DNA of 51,595 nucleotides. Source: Sphingobium wenxiniae (GTDB lineage: Bacteria > Pseudomonadota > Alphaproteobacteria > Sphingomonadales > Sphingomonadaceae). The notes beneath the pieces were generated by a model. The model made no database searches. It was given only the letters and a program-made list of their open reading frames with translations, and was not told the DNA's origin. A program made the position numbers and the translations under genes. Of the stretch, positions 1-7,230 are shown piece after piece (position 1 is the stretch's first letter; the number at the start of each line of letters is the position of its first letter). The DNA lies in assembly GCF_007830065.1 (NCBI RefSeq), contig NZ_VLKK01000019.1, forward strand, positions 1-51,595, given 5' to 3'.

Positions 1-271
1 GCAGGATCTCGTTGGCCTGACGTAACTCCCGGTTCTCGCGTTCCAGGGCTTTGAGGCGGTCAGCCATCTCGGTCGGCACGCCAGCACGCTTGCCGCTGTC
101 CACCTCCGCCTTCTTTACCCACTCAAATAGCGTCTGCGGGACGCAGCCGATCTTCTCTGAGATCGACACGATGGCCGCCCAGCGTGATGAATGCTCGGCT
201 TCGTGATCCTGCACCATCCGCACCGCCCGTGCGCGAACCTCGGGTGCAAACTTGTTCGTCGTCTTGCTCAT
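1..271 (-). CDS. IS3-family transposase OrfA (partial)
   Basis: The minus-strand frame starts at an ATG at 271 and reads [20 protein letters not shown], then continues open to the window edge (about 90 residues). The FxPEVRxRAVRMV start, the helix-turn-helix with [14 protein letters not shown], and the following leucine/glutamate-rich stretch ([22 protein letters not shown]) are typical of the IS3 OrfA: an HTH DNA-binding region followed by a leucine zipper. In the family, OrfA is joined by frameshifting to the catalytic OrfB, which would lie to the left of this window. A ribosome site (GGAG) sits just upstream of the ATG. Confidence 0.85.
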   Translation of the reverse strand, partial: MSKTTNKFAPEVRARAVRMVQDHEAEHSSRWAAIVSISEKIGCVPQTLFEWVKKAEVDSGKRAGVPTEMADRLKALERENRELRQANEIL

Positions 272-324
272 ATCGACTCCACTTACTCAGAAGTTGGAGC
301 CTCCGGCAAACCCGGGGCGGTTCA
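1..324 (-). mobile_element. IS3-family insertion sequence, one end (cut by window edge)
   Basis: The outer boundary is set at 324 because the minus strand there begins TGAACCGCCCCGGGTTT, a TG-starting terminal repeat of the kind that ends IS3-family elements. A short leader follows and then an OrfA-type reading frame running out of the window. Only the orfA-proximal end is present. The target duplication and the orfB part cannot be seen. Family assignment rests on the OrfA sequence and the end sequence. Confidence 0.75.
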
Positions 325-565
325 CTTCTATCCAGCTACGTGGCTATTACCCAGGTTAGGAAGATGCACCCAAACGGGGCTTTCTTGCCGGAAAAGGCTG
401 TTAACGCTTCATCGGCGCAAGAGGCGGCCTGGATCGCTTCTGACAACTTCCCCGATACGCGGGAACTTTCAACGACGCCGCGCGATAACCATTATCTTGA
501 TTTAATTCCCGGCGCGGCGATGACGTGAACTGCGCTATTTTTCTGTTGAGACGTTGAAGAACACA

Positions 566-590
566 GGAACGGCCGCCCGCGCGTTCCGTT
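566..590 (+). promoter_or_regulatory. EcfG (general stress sigma factor) promoter, exact match
   Basis: GGAAC at 566-570 and CGTT at 587-590 are separated by 16 bases, the alphaproteobacterial EcfG consensus. The site lies 38 bases upstream of the ATG at 628 in the same orientation. It is the only convincing signal in the gene-free stretch 325-627; in the rest of that stretch I see nothing coding and only a weaker GGAAC-N16-CGAT at 462-486. The inferred target is the 628-2981 operon. Confidence 0.8.
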
Positions 591-627
591 CGGTTCCTAA
601 TCCAATACAGGACAGGAGAGCGCCGTC

Positions 628-1215
628 ATGGTTGAACCGCACGACGATGCACCGCCCACGACATCCAAGCGTTCGGGCAAGCGTTCAGGTGCCGGCGAAC
701 AGGCGGCGGCGGAACTGGTGGAGCACAAGGGCGATACCCTGATCGGGCGTTCGGTCACGATCAACAGGGCGCGCGACGAACTCTATGCGGTGTGGCGGGA
801 CTTCGGCAATCTGCCGCGCTTTCTGGACAATGTCGAACGGGTGGACGTGATCGACGACCGCCGCAGCCATTGGGTCGTGAAGGCGCCGGGCGGAAAGACC
901 GTCGAATGGGACGCCGTCATAACGCAGGAGCAGCCGGGCGAGATGATCGCCTGGGCTTCGACGGAAGGCGCGGAGGTCCCCAACAGCGGACGCATCGACT
1001 TTCGCGATGTGGGCGGGCGGGGAACGGTGGTCAGCGCGACCATCGTCTACGATCCGCCCGCTGGGTTTATCGGCAAGGTCATCGCCAAGATGTTTCAGCG
1101 CGAACCCGCCATCCAGGCGCGTCGCGATCTCAGGCGCTTCAAGCAACTCATGGAAACCGGCGAAATCGCAACCGCCGCGCGAACCCGCGAAATGCTAGGC
1201 AAGGAGAAGGATTGA
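628..1215 (+). CDS. SRPBCC-family (polyketide cyclase/dehydrase-like) protein
   Basis: 195 residues. A charged, disordered N-terminus (about 1-35) precedes a START/SRPBCC fold (about 40-175) with the signature opening [33 protein letters not shown]. Such proteins bind hydrophobic ligands in a deep cavity; the ligand here is unknown and no catalytic residues can be named. No signal peptide or membrane segment is seen, so it is probably cytoplasmic. A GGACAGGAGAG ribosome site precedes the ATG. Its stop overlaps the next start (TGATG), so it is translationally coupled to the alcohol dehydrogenase. The exact EcfG promoter upstream suggests a general stress role. In many bacteria this family sits beside zinc alcohol dehydrogenases in stress-regulated clusters. 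Confidence 0.85.
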   Translation: MVEPHDDAPPTTSKRSGKRSGAGEQAAAELVEHKGDTLIGRSVTINRARDELYAVWRDFGNLPRFLDNVERVDVIDDRRSHWVVKAPGGKTVEWDAVITQEQPGEMIAWASTEGAEVPNSGRIDFRDVGGRGTVVSATIVYDPPAGFIGKVIAKMFQREPAIQARRDLRRFKQLMETGEIATAARTREMLGKEKD

Positions 1216-2405
1216 TGCGCGCGCTCACATGGCACGGCAAGCATGACGTCCGCATCGAAACCGTGGACGATCCCGAAATCCTCAATCCGCGCGACGCGAT
1301 CATCAAGATAAGCTCGACCGCGATCTGCGGGTCCGACCTGCATCTTTACGACGGCTATATCCCGACGATGCAGGCGGGCGACATATTGGGCCACGAGTTC
1401 ATGGGCGAAGTGGTCGAGGTGGGCGCCGGTTCGACGCTTCGGAAGGGGCAGCGGGTCGTCGTCCCGTTCACGATCGCCTGCGGCAACTGCTACCATTGCG
1501 GCAAGCAGCAATATTCGGCCTGCGACAACGGCAATCCGGCGGACAATCAGGACATCGCCCAGACGCTTTACGGCCATCCCATGTCGGGCCTTTTCGGATA
1601 CAGCCACATGACGGGCGGCTATGCCGGCGGGCAGGCCGAATTTGTACGCGTGCCGTTCAGCGATGTCGGACCCATCGTCGTCCCCGAGGGCGTGGAGGAC
1701 GACAGGGTGCTCTTCCTTTCCGACATTCTTCCGACCGGGTGGCAGGCCGCCGAATATGCGCAGATCGAGCCAGGCGACACGGTCGCCGTGTGGGGCTGCG
1801 GCCCGGTCGGGCTTTTCTCGGTGCAGAGCGCTTTCCTCATGGGCGCGGAACGGGTGATCGCCATCGATCATTTCCCGCATCGGCTGGAACTGGCGAAGCG
1901 GTTCGGCGCGGAGACGATCAATTTCGAGGAAAGCCAGACCTATGAGGCGCTGATGGAAATGACGGGCGGAATCGGTCCCGATGCGTGCATCGACGCTGTT
2001 GGACTGGAAGCGCATGGCTTTTTCGTCGACAACATCATCGACCAGATCAAGGCGTCGACTTTCCTTGGAACCGACCGGACCCATTCGATCCGTCAGGCCA
2101 TCATCGCCTGCCGGAAGGGAGGGCGCGTTTCGATGCCCGCCGTCTATGGCGGCTTCGTGGACAAGTTCCCGCTGGGCGCCTTCATGGAGAAGGGGCTGAC
2201 GCTCAGGACCGGGCAGACCCATGTCCAGCGCTACCTGCCCGCTCTCCTCAACGCCATTATGGAAGGGAAGATCGACACGACCTTCCTCATCAGCCACCGC
2301 CTGCCGCTGGAGCAGGCGCCGGAGGGCTACAGGATGTTCCACGACAAGCAGGATGAAGTGACGAAAGTGGTGCTGAAGCCCGGTCTCGACCGGATCGCAG
2401 CCTGA
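1215..2405 (+). CDS. Zinc-dependent alcohol dehydrogenase (formaldehyde dehydrogenase-like MDR)
   Basis: 396 residues, medium-chain dehydrogenase/reductase. The catalytic zinc motif is visible as [10 protein letters not shown] near residue 38 and GHEFMGEV near 60. A structural zinc loop with four cysteines ([17 protein letters not shown], about 88-104) follows, then a Rossmann motif [15 protein letters not shown] near 195. The long loop after the structural zinc resembles glutathione-independent formaldehyde dehydrogenase-like members; the true substrate cannot be read from sequence. The start at 1215 overlaps the preceding stop and has AAGGAGAAGG upstream. It is second in a probable EcfG-dependent operon. 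Confidence 0.9.
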   Translation: MRALTWHGKHDVRIETVDDPEILNPRDAIIKISSTAICGSDLHLYDGYIPTMQAGDILGHEFMGEVVEVGAGSTLRKGQRVVVPFTIACGNCYHCGKQQYSACDNGNPADNQDIAQTLYGHPMSGLFGYSHMTGGYAGGQAEFVRVPFSDVGPIVVPEGVEDDRVLFLSDILPTGWQAAEYAQIEPGDTVAVWGCGPVGLFSVQSAFLMGAERVIAIDHFPHRLELAKRFGAETINFEESQTYEALMEMTGGIGPDACIDAVGLEAHGFFVDNIIDQIKASTFLGTDRTHSIRQAIIACRKGGRVSMPAVYGGFVDKFPLGAFMEKGLTLRTGQTHVQRYLPALLNAIMEGKIDTTFLISHRLPLEQAPEGYRMFHDKQDEVTKVVLKPGLDRIAA

Positions 2406-2420
2406 GAAAGGAACGAGAGG

Positions 2421-2981
2421 ATGATACGCCATCTACTGATTACGCTGCCCGTCGCGCTGCTCGCGGCCTGCAACAATAATAACCGCGAACCCGTGATGCC
2501 GCCGGAGAACAACATCGCGAACGGCATGACGATGACCCCTCCGGCTCCCGCCCCGGCCGACGGGAACGCCGCCTATCTCGCCAAGGCGGGAGCAGGCGAC
2601 CTGTTCGAGATTGAATCCTCGCGCGCGATCCTTGCCAAGACCGACGACAAGGCGGTCAAGGACTTCGCGAACATGATGATCGATGCCCATGGAAAATCGA
2701 CCGCAAAGCTCAAGGCGGCGGCGGCCCAGGCTGGCATCGCGGTGGCGCCGCCCAGGCTGGAACCCGATCAGCAGGCGAAACTTGAAAGCATCAAATCGGC
2801 TTCGGCGGCAGAGGCGACGCGCGACTATCTGACGGCACAGCGGGAGGCCCATGCGGCCGCGCTCGCCCTGCACCAGGGATATGCGCGCAATGGCCCGACG
2901 CCCGCGCTCAAGACCGCCGCCGGTGAAATAGCGGGCGTGGTCCAGCAGCATATCGACAGGCTGGCCAAGCTGCCGAAATAA
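2421..2981 (+). CDS. DUF4142 lipoprotein
   Basis: 186 residues. The N-terminus MIRHLLITLPVALLAAC is a lipoprotein signal with lipobox LAAC (Cys17), so the mature protein is probably anchored in a membrane and faces the periplasm. A Pro/Ala-rich linker (about 20-50) leads to a helical, ferritin-like DUF4142 region (about 50-183) with the recognisable phrase KDFANMMIDAHGKSTAKLKAAA. The family is often linked to stress and envelope conditions; its biochemical role is unknown. It starts 15 bases after the alcohol dehydrogenase, with GAAAGGAACGAGAGG as ribosome site, and is the third gene of the operon. Confidence 0.85.
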   Translation: MIRHLLITLPVALLAACNNNNREPVMPPENNIANGMTMTPPAPAPADGNAAYLAKAGAGDLFEIESSRAILAKTDDKAVKDFANMMIDAHGKSTAKLKAAAAQAGIAVAPPRLEPDQQAKLESIKSASAAEATRDYLTAQREAHAAALALHQGYARNGPTPALKTAAGEIAGVVQQHIDRLAKLPK

Positions 2982-2992
2982 GGAGGTTCGCA

Positions 2993-3169
2993 ATGGCGGA
3001 GAAATTCGGAATCGTCACCGGCGCTTCGACCGGCATCGGCTTCGAACTCGCCCACATCGTCTCCGGCTGGAAGAACAAGGTTCAGGCCGCCGCCGCGCAT
3101 GTGACGCCGGCCTCGACGCTTGCCGAGCAACACCGCAAGATAGCCGACCCCGGAACCGCGAAGGATTAA
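2993..3169 (+). pseudogene. Collapsed short-chain dehydrogenase (in-frame internal deletion remnant)
   Basis: A 58-codon open frame opens MAEKFGIVTGASTGIGFELA, the cofactor-binding TGxxxGIG start of a short-chain dehydrogenase/reductase. It then jumps to a typical SDR tail (SGWKNKVQAAAAHVTPASTL, then AEQHRKIADPG). The whole middle, including the Tyr-xxx-Lys catalytic site, is absent, against a usual length of 240-330 residues. It has a good ribosome site (AAGGAGG) 12 bases after the DUF4142 stop and is still an open frame. It is either a deletion scar from a fourth operon gene or, less likely, a retained mini-protein. I infer loss of enzymatic function. Confidence 0.7.
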
Positions 3170-3175
3170 AAGCGC

Positions 3176-3205
3176 ATGGTGCCCCTGCCTTCGCAGGAGC
3201 ACCAT
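3176..3205. repeat. Hairpin palindrome, REP-like
   Basis: ATGGTGC and CCTGC pair with GCAGG and GCACCAT around a four-base loop, with one mismatch. The 19 bases 3182-3200 read, on the minus strand, GCTCCTGCGAAGGCAGGGG, identical to 9096-9114. That makes it a dispersed element rather than a gene-specific terminator, and no T-run follows. It lies between convergent genes. Confidence 0.65.
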
Positions 3206-3228
3206 GTCGTAACTGGGATAGGAATGCC

Positions 3229-3366
3229 CTAGCTTCCCGCCTCGATATTGATTGGCGGCGCCAGAGGGTTGGTCTTTTCGGGCTTTCCTTTTTCGACCCG
3301 CTTGGCTGTCTTGTCGTCAACCTGCTGTTCGAGTTTCCGGGGAGCTTGTTTCCGGCTTTTTTTCAT
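3229..3366 (-). CDS. Small basic protein, unknown function
   Basis: 45 residues starting at MKKSRKQAPRKLEQQ. The ATG at 3366 is chosen over one 48 bases further upstream because it has an excellent ribosome site (GGAAAGGAGGCTGCG) in front. The product is highly charged, rich in Lys/Arg/Gln/Glu, with no hydrophobic segment and probably disordered. I do not recognise a family. It follows the CinA-like gene by about 45 bases on the same strand and would share its EcfG promoter, so a stress-related role is possible by context only. Confidence 0.55.
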   Translation of the reverse strand: MKKSRKQAPRKLEQQVDDKTAKRVEKGKPEKTNPLAPPINIEAGS

Positions 3367-3410
3367 CGCAGCCTCCTTTCCTGCTTCAACCAACCGGGAC
3401 GCCGCCTGGT

Positions 3411-3962
3411 TCACTCAGGCGCTCCCTTCCCGACAACATTCCGCATCATATCCAGCGCCACGCCAAGGGTGCCGATTCGTATCGGCCCCCGGCCGACATC
3501 GCCGAAATGCACTGCCTTGTGGATTGTCCCGCCATTCCTGACCGCGCAGGCGAGATGCACCAGTCCTGCCTCCTCGCCCTCCGGCGCTTCACCGGCATAG
3601 CCCGTCACCGCCAGCGCTATATCCGCATGGGATCGTTTGATCGCGCCCTCCGCCATCGCGACGGCCACGTCGCGGCTGACGGCGCCGCACGTTTCCACAC
3701 AGGCGCGGGTGAGGCCCAGAAGCTCGCACTTGGCTTCCTTGCTGTAGACCACGAAGCCCCGTTCGAAGGCATGGCTGGCCCCTTCCACATCCGTAAGCAG
3801 GGACGCCAGCAAGCCGCCCGTGCAGCTTTCCGCCGTGGCGATCCGGAGCTTCTTTTCGCAGCAGGTCCGGAGCAGATCCTCCGCCGCCTCCTCGATGGAG
3901 GCCGGCAGGGCAGGGGAGAGAGTCTCGGTTGCCCCTTCACCCGTTTTCTTGCCAGGATTCAT
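3411..3962 (-). CDS. CinA-family nicotinamide-nucleotide amidohydrolase (PncC domain)
   Basis: 183 residues consisting only of the CinA C-terminal (PncC) domain. The nucleophile motif is visible as IATAESCTGGLLASLLTDVEG (about 40-60), followed by FVVYSKEAKCELLG and ALAVTGYAGE. Members deamidate nicotinamide mononucleotide in the pyridine nucleotide cycle. The COG1058/MoaB-like N-terminal domain of full CinA is missing, as in E. coli PncC. A non-conserved N-terminal extension of about 28 residues is present. The gene lies behind an exact EcfG promoter 48 bases upstream, and the 45-aa basic protein follows. This links NAD salvage to the general stress response. Confidence 0.85.
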   Translation of the reverse strand: MNPGKKTGEGATETLSPALPASIEEAAEDLLRTCCEKKLRIATAESCTGGLLASLLTDVEGASHAFERGFVVYSKEAKCELLGLTRACVETCGAVSRDVAVAMAEGAIKRSHADIALAVTGYAGEAPEGEEAGLVHLACAVRNGGTIHKAVHFGDVGRGPIRIGTLGVALDMMRNVVGKGAPE

Positions 3963-4009
3963 GCCGCCTTGCCCGCTTTGCCATGACGTGTTTCCGGATA
4001 TCGATCCTC

Positions 4010-4034
4010 AACGAGAAGCCGGCCGGCATGTTCC
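4010..4034 (-). promoter_or_regulatory. EcfG promoter of the cinA-like gene, exact match
   Basis: On the minus strand GGAAC (4034-4030) and CGTT (4013-4010) are spaced by 16 bases. The ATG at 3962 lies 47 bases downstream. Orientation, spacing and sequence all agree with the EcfG consensus. Confidence 0.8.
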
Positions 4035-4111
4035 GTCAGGGCCAGTCGATCCCGACTCTGAGGGCCGCAACGGCCGACGCAACCGGGTAAGGCTTCATGG
4101 CCAGGCGGCAT

Positions 4112-4618
4112 TCATGCCACGTGGACGGCGCTGGGCTTTGCCATCGGCAATCCCGCAGCCTTGGCCTCGCCCAGCAATTCTTCCTTGCGGGCCAGCATCC
4201 GGTCGCGCAGGGCGATGAGGTCTACGTCCGTCCGGCGGCACTGGGCGAACATGCCTTCGGTAGGCATTTCCTCCTCGTGCACATGATGCTTTATCTCTTC
4301 GGACAGAACCTTCACCTTGGCATCATAAAAGTCCTCGCCAGGCGTTCCGGCCTCGATATCGTTGACGAGTATTTTCGCGCCGTCATGCTCTACATAGGCT
4401 TCGTCCAGCGTACTATCCTTTATCTTGCCCCTGAAAGCCGGATAAAAGATTTCCTCTTCGATGGTCGTGTGAATTTTAAGTTCGTTGCATATCTCATGCG
4501 CCAATTTCTGCTTGCGGTCCGCAGATCGCGCTTTCTCGAACTGGGCGAACAGATCCTCGACTGTCCTGTGATCGGCCTTGAGCAGGGCAATCGCGTCGGT
4601 AAAATTGGAGGTGGCCAT
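4112..4618 (-). CDS. Hemerythrin HHE-domain protein
   Basis: 168 residues forming a four-helix hemerythrin-type bundle. Putative diiron ligands are visible: His17 (LLKADHRTVEDLF), His50 and Glu54 (KIHTTIEEEIFYPAF), His78 (VEHDGAK), and the HHVHEEE cluster at 111-117. Such cytoplasmic proteins bind a diiron centre and oxygen, nitric oxide or related species, and are common among stress genes of sphingomonads. The ATG at 4618 has AGGAGAG upstream. A GGAAC box lies upstream on the same strand, but its -10 position reads TCTT rather than CGTT, so EcfG control is not established. Confidence 0.88.
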   Translation of the reverse strand: MATSNFTDAIALLKADHRTVEDLFAQFEKARSADRKQKLAHEICNELKIHTTIEEEIFYPAFRGKIKDSTLDEAYVEHDGAKILVNDIEAGTPGEDFYDAKVKVLSEEIKHHVHEEEMPTEGMFAQCRRTDVDLIALRDRMLARKEELLGEAKAAGLPMAKPSAVHVA

Positions 4619-4824
4619 GATTACTCTCCTCGGTTTCGAATGACCTAGGAAGATTCGAACCTCTGGAGAGTTCCTTGCTAACGATTCGCAGCGCGACGAA
4701 CGGAGAGAAAACCGGACAAGGATCGGGTCCTCAAGCTGTTTCCGACGCGCCTTATTTCGCTTATGCCGTGGCTCATGGGGAGCTGTTTGGTATATTTGCC
4801 TCTCCCGCAGAAAAGGCCTGTTCC

Positions 4825-6555
4825 ATGCAGAATTATGTTCCGCCCGTTGACGATTATCGCTTCCTGATGACGCAGGTGCTGGGGTTCGACGGCGCCATGG
4901 CGGAAATGGGGCTGGAGGTGGACAGCGACCTTGCGGCGACCGTGCTGGAGGAAGCGGGGCGCCTGTGCGCGGAACGGCTCCACCCGCTCAACCGCACGGG
5001 GGATGAGGAGGGCAGCCGCCTGATCGACGGCGTGGTGACGCTGCCGCGGGGTTTTGCCGATGCTTATCGGGAATTTCAGGAGGCGGGCTGGGCATCGCTG
5101 TCATCGGACCCGGAACATGGCGGGCAGGGGCTGCCGTTCATCCTGCAACTCTGGCTGGACGAGATGCTGTCGGCGACCAACCTGTCCTTCGGCCTCATCC
5201 CCGGCCTGACGCGCGGCGCGTGCGAGGCGATCAAGGCCCATGCGAGCGAGGAACTGAAAGCGGTCTACCTGCCGCCCATGGTGCGCGGCGAATGGACCGG
5301 CGCGATGGCGCTGACCGAAAGCGGAGCGGGCACCGACCTTGCCTTGCTCAAGACCAAGGCGGAACCGAGCGGCGAGAACGGCTATGCGGTGACGGGGACC
5401 AAGATATTCATCTCATCGGGCGATCACGACATCGGCGGCAATATCGTGCATCTCGTGCTGGCGCGCCTGCCCGACGCGCCCGCGGGCGTGAAGGGCATCA
5501 GCCTGTTCCTCGTGCCCAAATTCCTGCCCGATGCATCGGGCGGCTTCACCGTCCGCAACGCCATGTCCGTGGGCGCGCTGGAAAAGAAGATGGGCATCCA
5601 CGCCCAGCCCACCTGCGTCATGAACTATGACGGCGCGACCGGCTGGCTGGTGGGCGAGCCGCATAAGGGCCTCGCCGCCATGTTCACCATGATGAATGCG
5701 GAGCGGCTGATGGTCGGCATTCAGGGGCTGGGCATAGCGGGCGGCGCTTATCAGCAGGCCGCCGCCTATGCCCGCGACCGCTTGCAGGGGCGCAGCGCCG
5801 ATGGGTCGCGCGGTCCCGTGGCCATCATCGAACATGCCGATGTGCGGCGGATGCTGCTGGGCGTCCGCGCCTTTGTGGAGGCAGGCCGGGCGCTGGCAGG
5901 CTGGACCGCGCTGCAACTGGATCGCGCCCATCGCCATCCGGACGGAGCGGAGCGGGCCAGGGCGGATGCCCTCGTCGCGCTGCTTACCCCGGTCGTGAAG
6001 GCGGGCTTCACCGATTTCGGCTTCGAAAGCGCGGTGCAGGCGCAGCAGGTGTTCGGCGGCCATGGCTACATCCGCGAATGGGGCATGGAGCAATATGTCC
6101 GCGACGCGCGCATCGCCCAGATCTACGAAGGCACCAACGGCGTGCAGGCGATGGACCTTGTGGGCCGCAAGCTGCCGCTGGGTGGTGGCGCGGTGGCGCA
6201 GGGCTTTTTCGATATGATCGCCGCCGATCTGGAGGGGCAGGCCACGCCGGTCGCCGCCGGCACATGCGAAGCCCTGCAATTGCTCCGCGACGCCACCGCT
6301 GCCCTGCACGGGGCCGATGCGGATAGGCTGGGCGCGGCGGCGGTCGATTATCTGCGCCTCTTCGCGCTCGTCTCGATGGGGTGGATGTGGGCGCGCATGG
6401 CTGCTGCCGCGAAGGACGGCACGTCGGCCCATAGCGGCAAACGCGCGGTCGCGGATTTCTTCGCCCGGCGCATGTTGCCGCAGGCCAAGGGGCTGGCGGC
6501 GGCGCTTTCCGCCGGGGCGGAGCCGATCATGGCCTTGCCCGCCGACGCTTTCTGA
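4825..6555 (+). CDS. Acyl-CoA dehydrogenase (FadE/AcdA type, with C-terminal extension)
   Basis: 576 residues if begun at the ATG at 4825 (MQNYVPPVDDYRFLMTQVLG), the usual start of this group; the frame is open 150 bases further upstream without family similarity. The N-terminal helical domain, the middle beta domain with GAMALTESGAGTDLALLKTKA and the C-terminal helical domain with VFGGHGYIREWGMEQYVRDARIAQIYEGTNGVQAMDL are in order. The Glu in YEGTNG is the catalytic base position in this family. A further C-terminal region (about 470-576) matches the longer class of fatty acyl-CoA dehydrogenases. It is an FAD enzyme of beta-oxidation; chain-length preference is unknown. It stands alone. Confidence 0.9.
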   Translation: MQNYVPPVDDYRFLMTQVLGFDGAMAEMGLEVDSDLAATVLEEAGRLCAERLHPLNRTGDEEGSRLIDGVVTLPRGFADAYREFQEAGWASLSSDPEHGGQGLPFILQLWLDEMLSATNLSFGLIPGLTRGACEAIKAHASEELKAVYLPPMVRGEWTGAMALTESGAGTDLALLKTKAEPSGENGYAVTGTKIFISSGDHDIGGNIVHLVLARLPDAPAGVKGISLFLVPKFLPDASGGFTVRNAMSVGALEKKMGIHAQPTCVMNYDGATGWLVGEPHKGLAAMFTMMNAERLMVGIQGLGIAGGAYQQAAAYARDRLQGRSADGSRGPVAIIEHADVRRMLLGVRAFVEAGRALAGWTALQLDRAHRHPDGAERARADALVALLTPVVKAGFTDFGFESAVQAQQVFGGHGYIREWGMEQYVRDARIAQIYEGTNGVQAMDLVGRKLPLGGGAVAQGFFDMIAADLEGQATPVAAGTCEALQLLRDATAALHGADADRLGAAAVDYLRLFALVSMGWMWARMAAAAKDGTSAHSGKRAVADFFARRMLPQAKGLAAALSAGAEPIMALPADAF

Positions 6556-6572
6556 TCGCCGGACGAAACTTG

Positions 6573-6601
6573 TTGCAGGGGCGTCGCAACACGCTTATAG
6601 C
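6573..6601 (+). promoter_or_regulatory. Probable housekeeping promoter of the rimP-nusA-infB operon
   Basis: TTGCAG at 6573-6578 and TATAGC at 6596-6601 are spaced by 17 bases, a good vegetative sigma-factor match, about 90 bases upstream of rimP. A small inverted repeat (GTTGC/GCAAC) overlaps the -35 region; its meaning is unknown. Confidence 0.5.
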
Positions 6602-6693
6602 GCGATTGCTTCCTTACATCGTCAAACATGTCGGGGTCGCGGGCGGGAACGCCTGCGGCGCGGAAGCCGCACATATTTGTTCCTGGAGACACC

Positions 6694-7218
6694 ATGGCGG
6701 ATATCGCCGAACTGACAGCGCTGATCGAACCGGAGGTGAAGGCCCTCGGCTTCGACCTCGTGCGAATCAAGCTGTTCGGCTCCGGCGACGAACATACGCT
6801 TCAGATCATGGCCGAACGGCCCGAAACGAAGCAGCTCGTCATCGAGGATTGCGCTGCCATCTCCCGCCGGCTGTCGGACGTGCTGGACGAAGCCGACCCG
6901 ATCGAGGAGGCCTATCGCCTCGAAGTCAGCTCGCCGGGCATCGACCGTCCGCTGACCCGCCTGCACGATTTCATCGAATGGGCCGGGCATGAAGCGAAGA
7001 TCGCGGCGACCGAAACCGTCGCGGGCCGCAAGAGCTTTCGCGGCCTTCTCCAGGGCGTTGACGGCGACAATATCCAGTTCAAGGACGTGAAGGCGGGAGA
7101 GGTTTCTATCCCCTTTGCGCTGGTGGGCGACGCGAAGCTGCTGCTGACCGACGCGCTCCTTTCTGCTACCATGCCGCTCTCCTCCGATGGAGCGGACGAG
7201 TTCGAAACCGAAGAGTAA
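6694..7218 (+). CDS. rimP: Ribosome maturation factor RimP
   Basis: 174 residues, the usual length. The RimP alpha/beta domain opens MADIAELTALIEPEVKALGFDLVRIKL, and the conserved YRLEVSSPGIDRPLT is near 80-94. An Sm-like C-terminal domain follows. RimP binds the 30S subunit and assists its maturation. The ATG at 6694 is preferred over upstream in-frame starts because of the CTGGAGA ribosome site and family length. It is the first gene of the classic rimP-nusA-ylxR-infB-rbfA-truB-rpsO-pnp block; nusA follows after 12 bases. Confidence 0.93.
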   Translation: MADIAELTALIEPEVKALGFDLVRIKLFGSGDEHTLQIMAERPETKQLVIEDCAAISRRLSDVLDEADPIEEAYRLEVSSPGIDRPLTRLHDFIEWAGHEAKIAATETVAGRKSFRGLLQGVDGDNIQFKDVKAGEVSIPFALVGDAKLLLTDALLSATMPLSSDGADEFETEE

Positions 7219-7230
7219 GGGTTCACGACC

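Noticed and set aside
462..486. GGAAC-N16-CGAT upstream of the SRPBCC operon
   Set aside because: The -10 element has a mismatch in the conserved GTT part, and an exact promoter lies closer to the gene.
4647..4672. GGAAC box upstream of the hemerythrin gene as an EcfG promoter
   Set aside because: At 16 bases the -10 position reads TCTT and at 17 bases CTTC, so only the -35 element fits.
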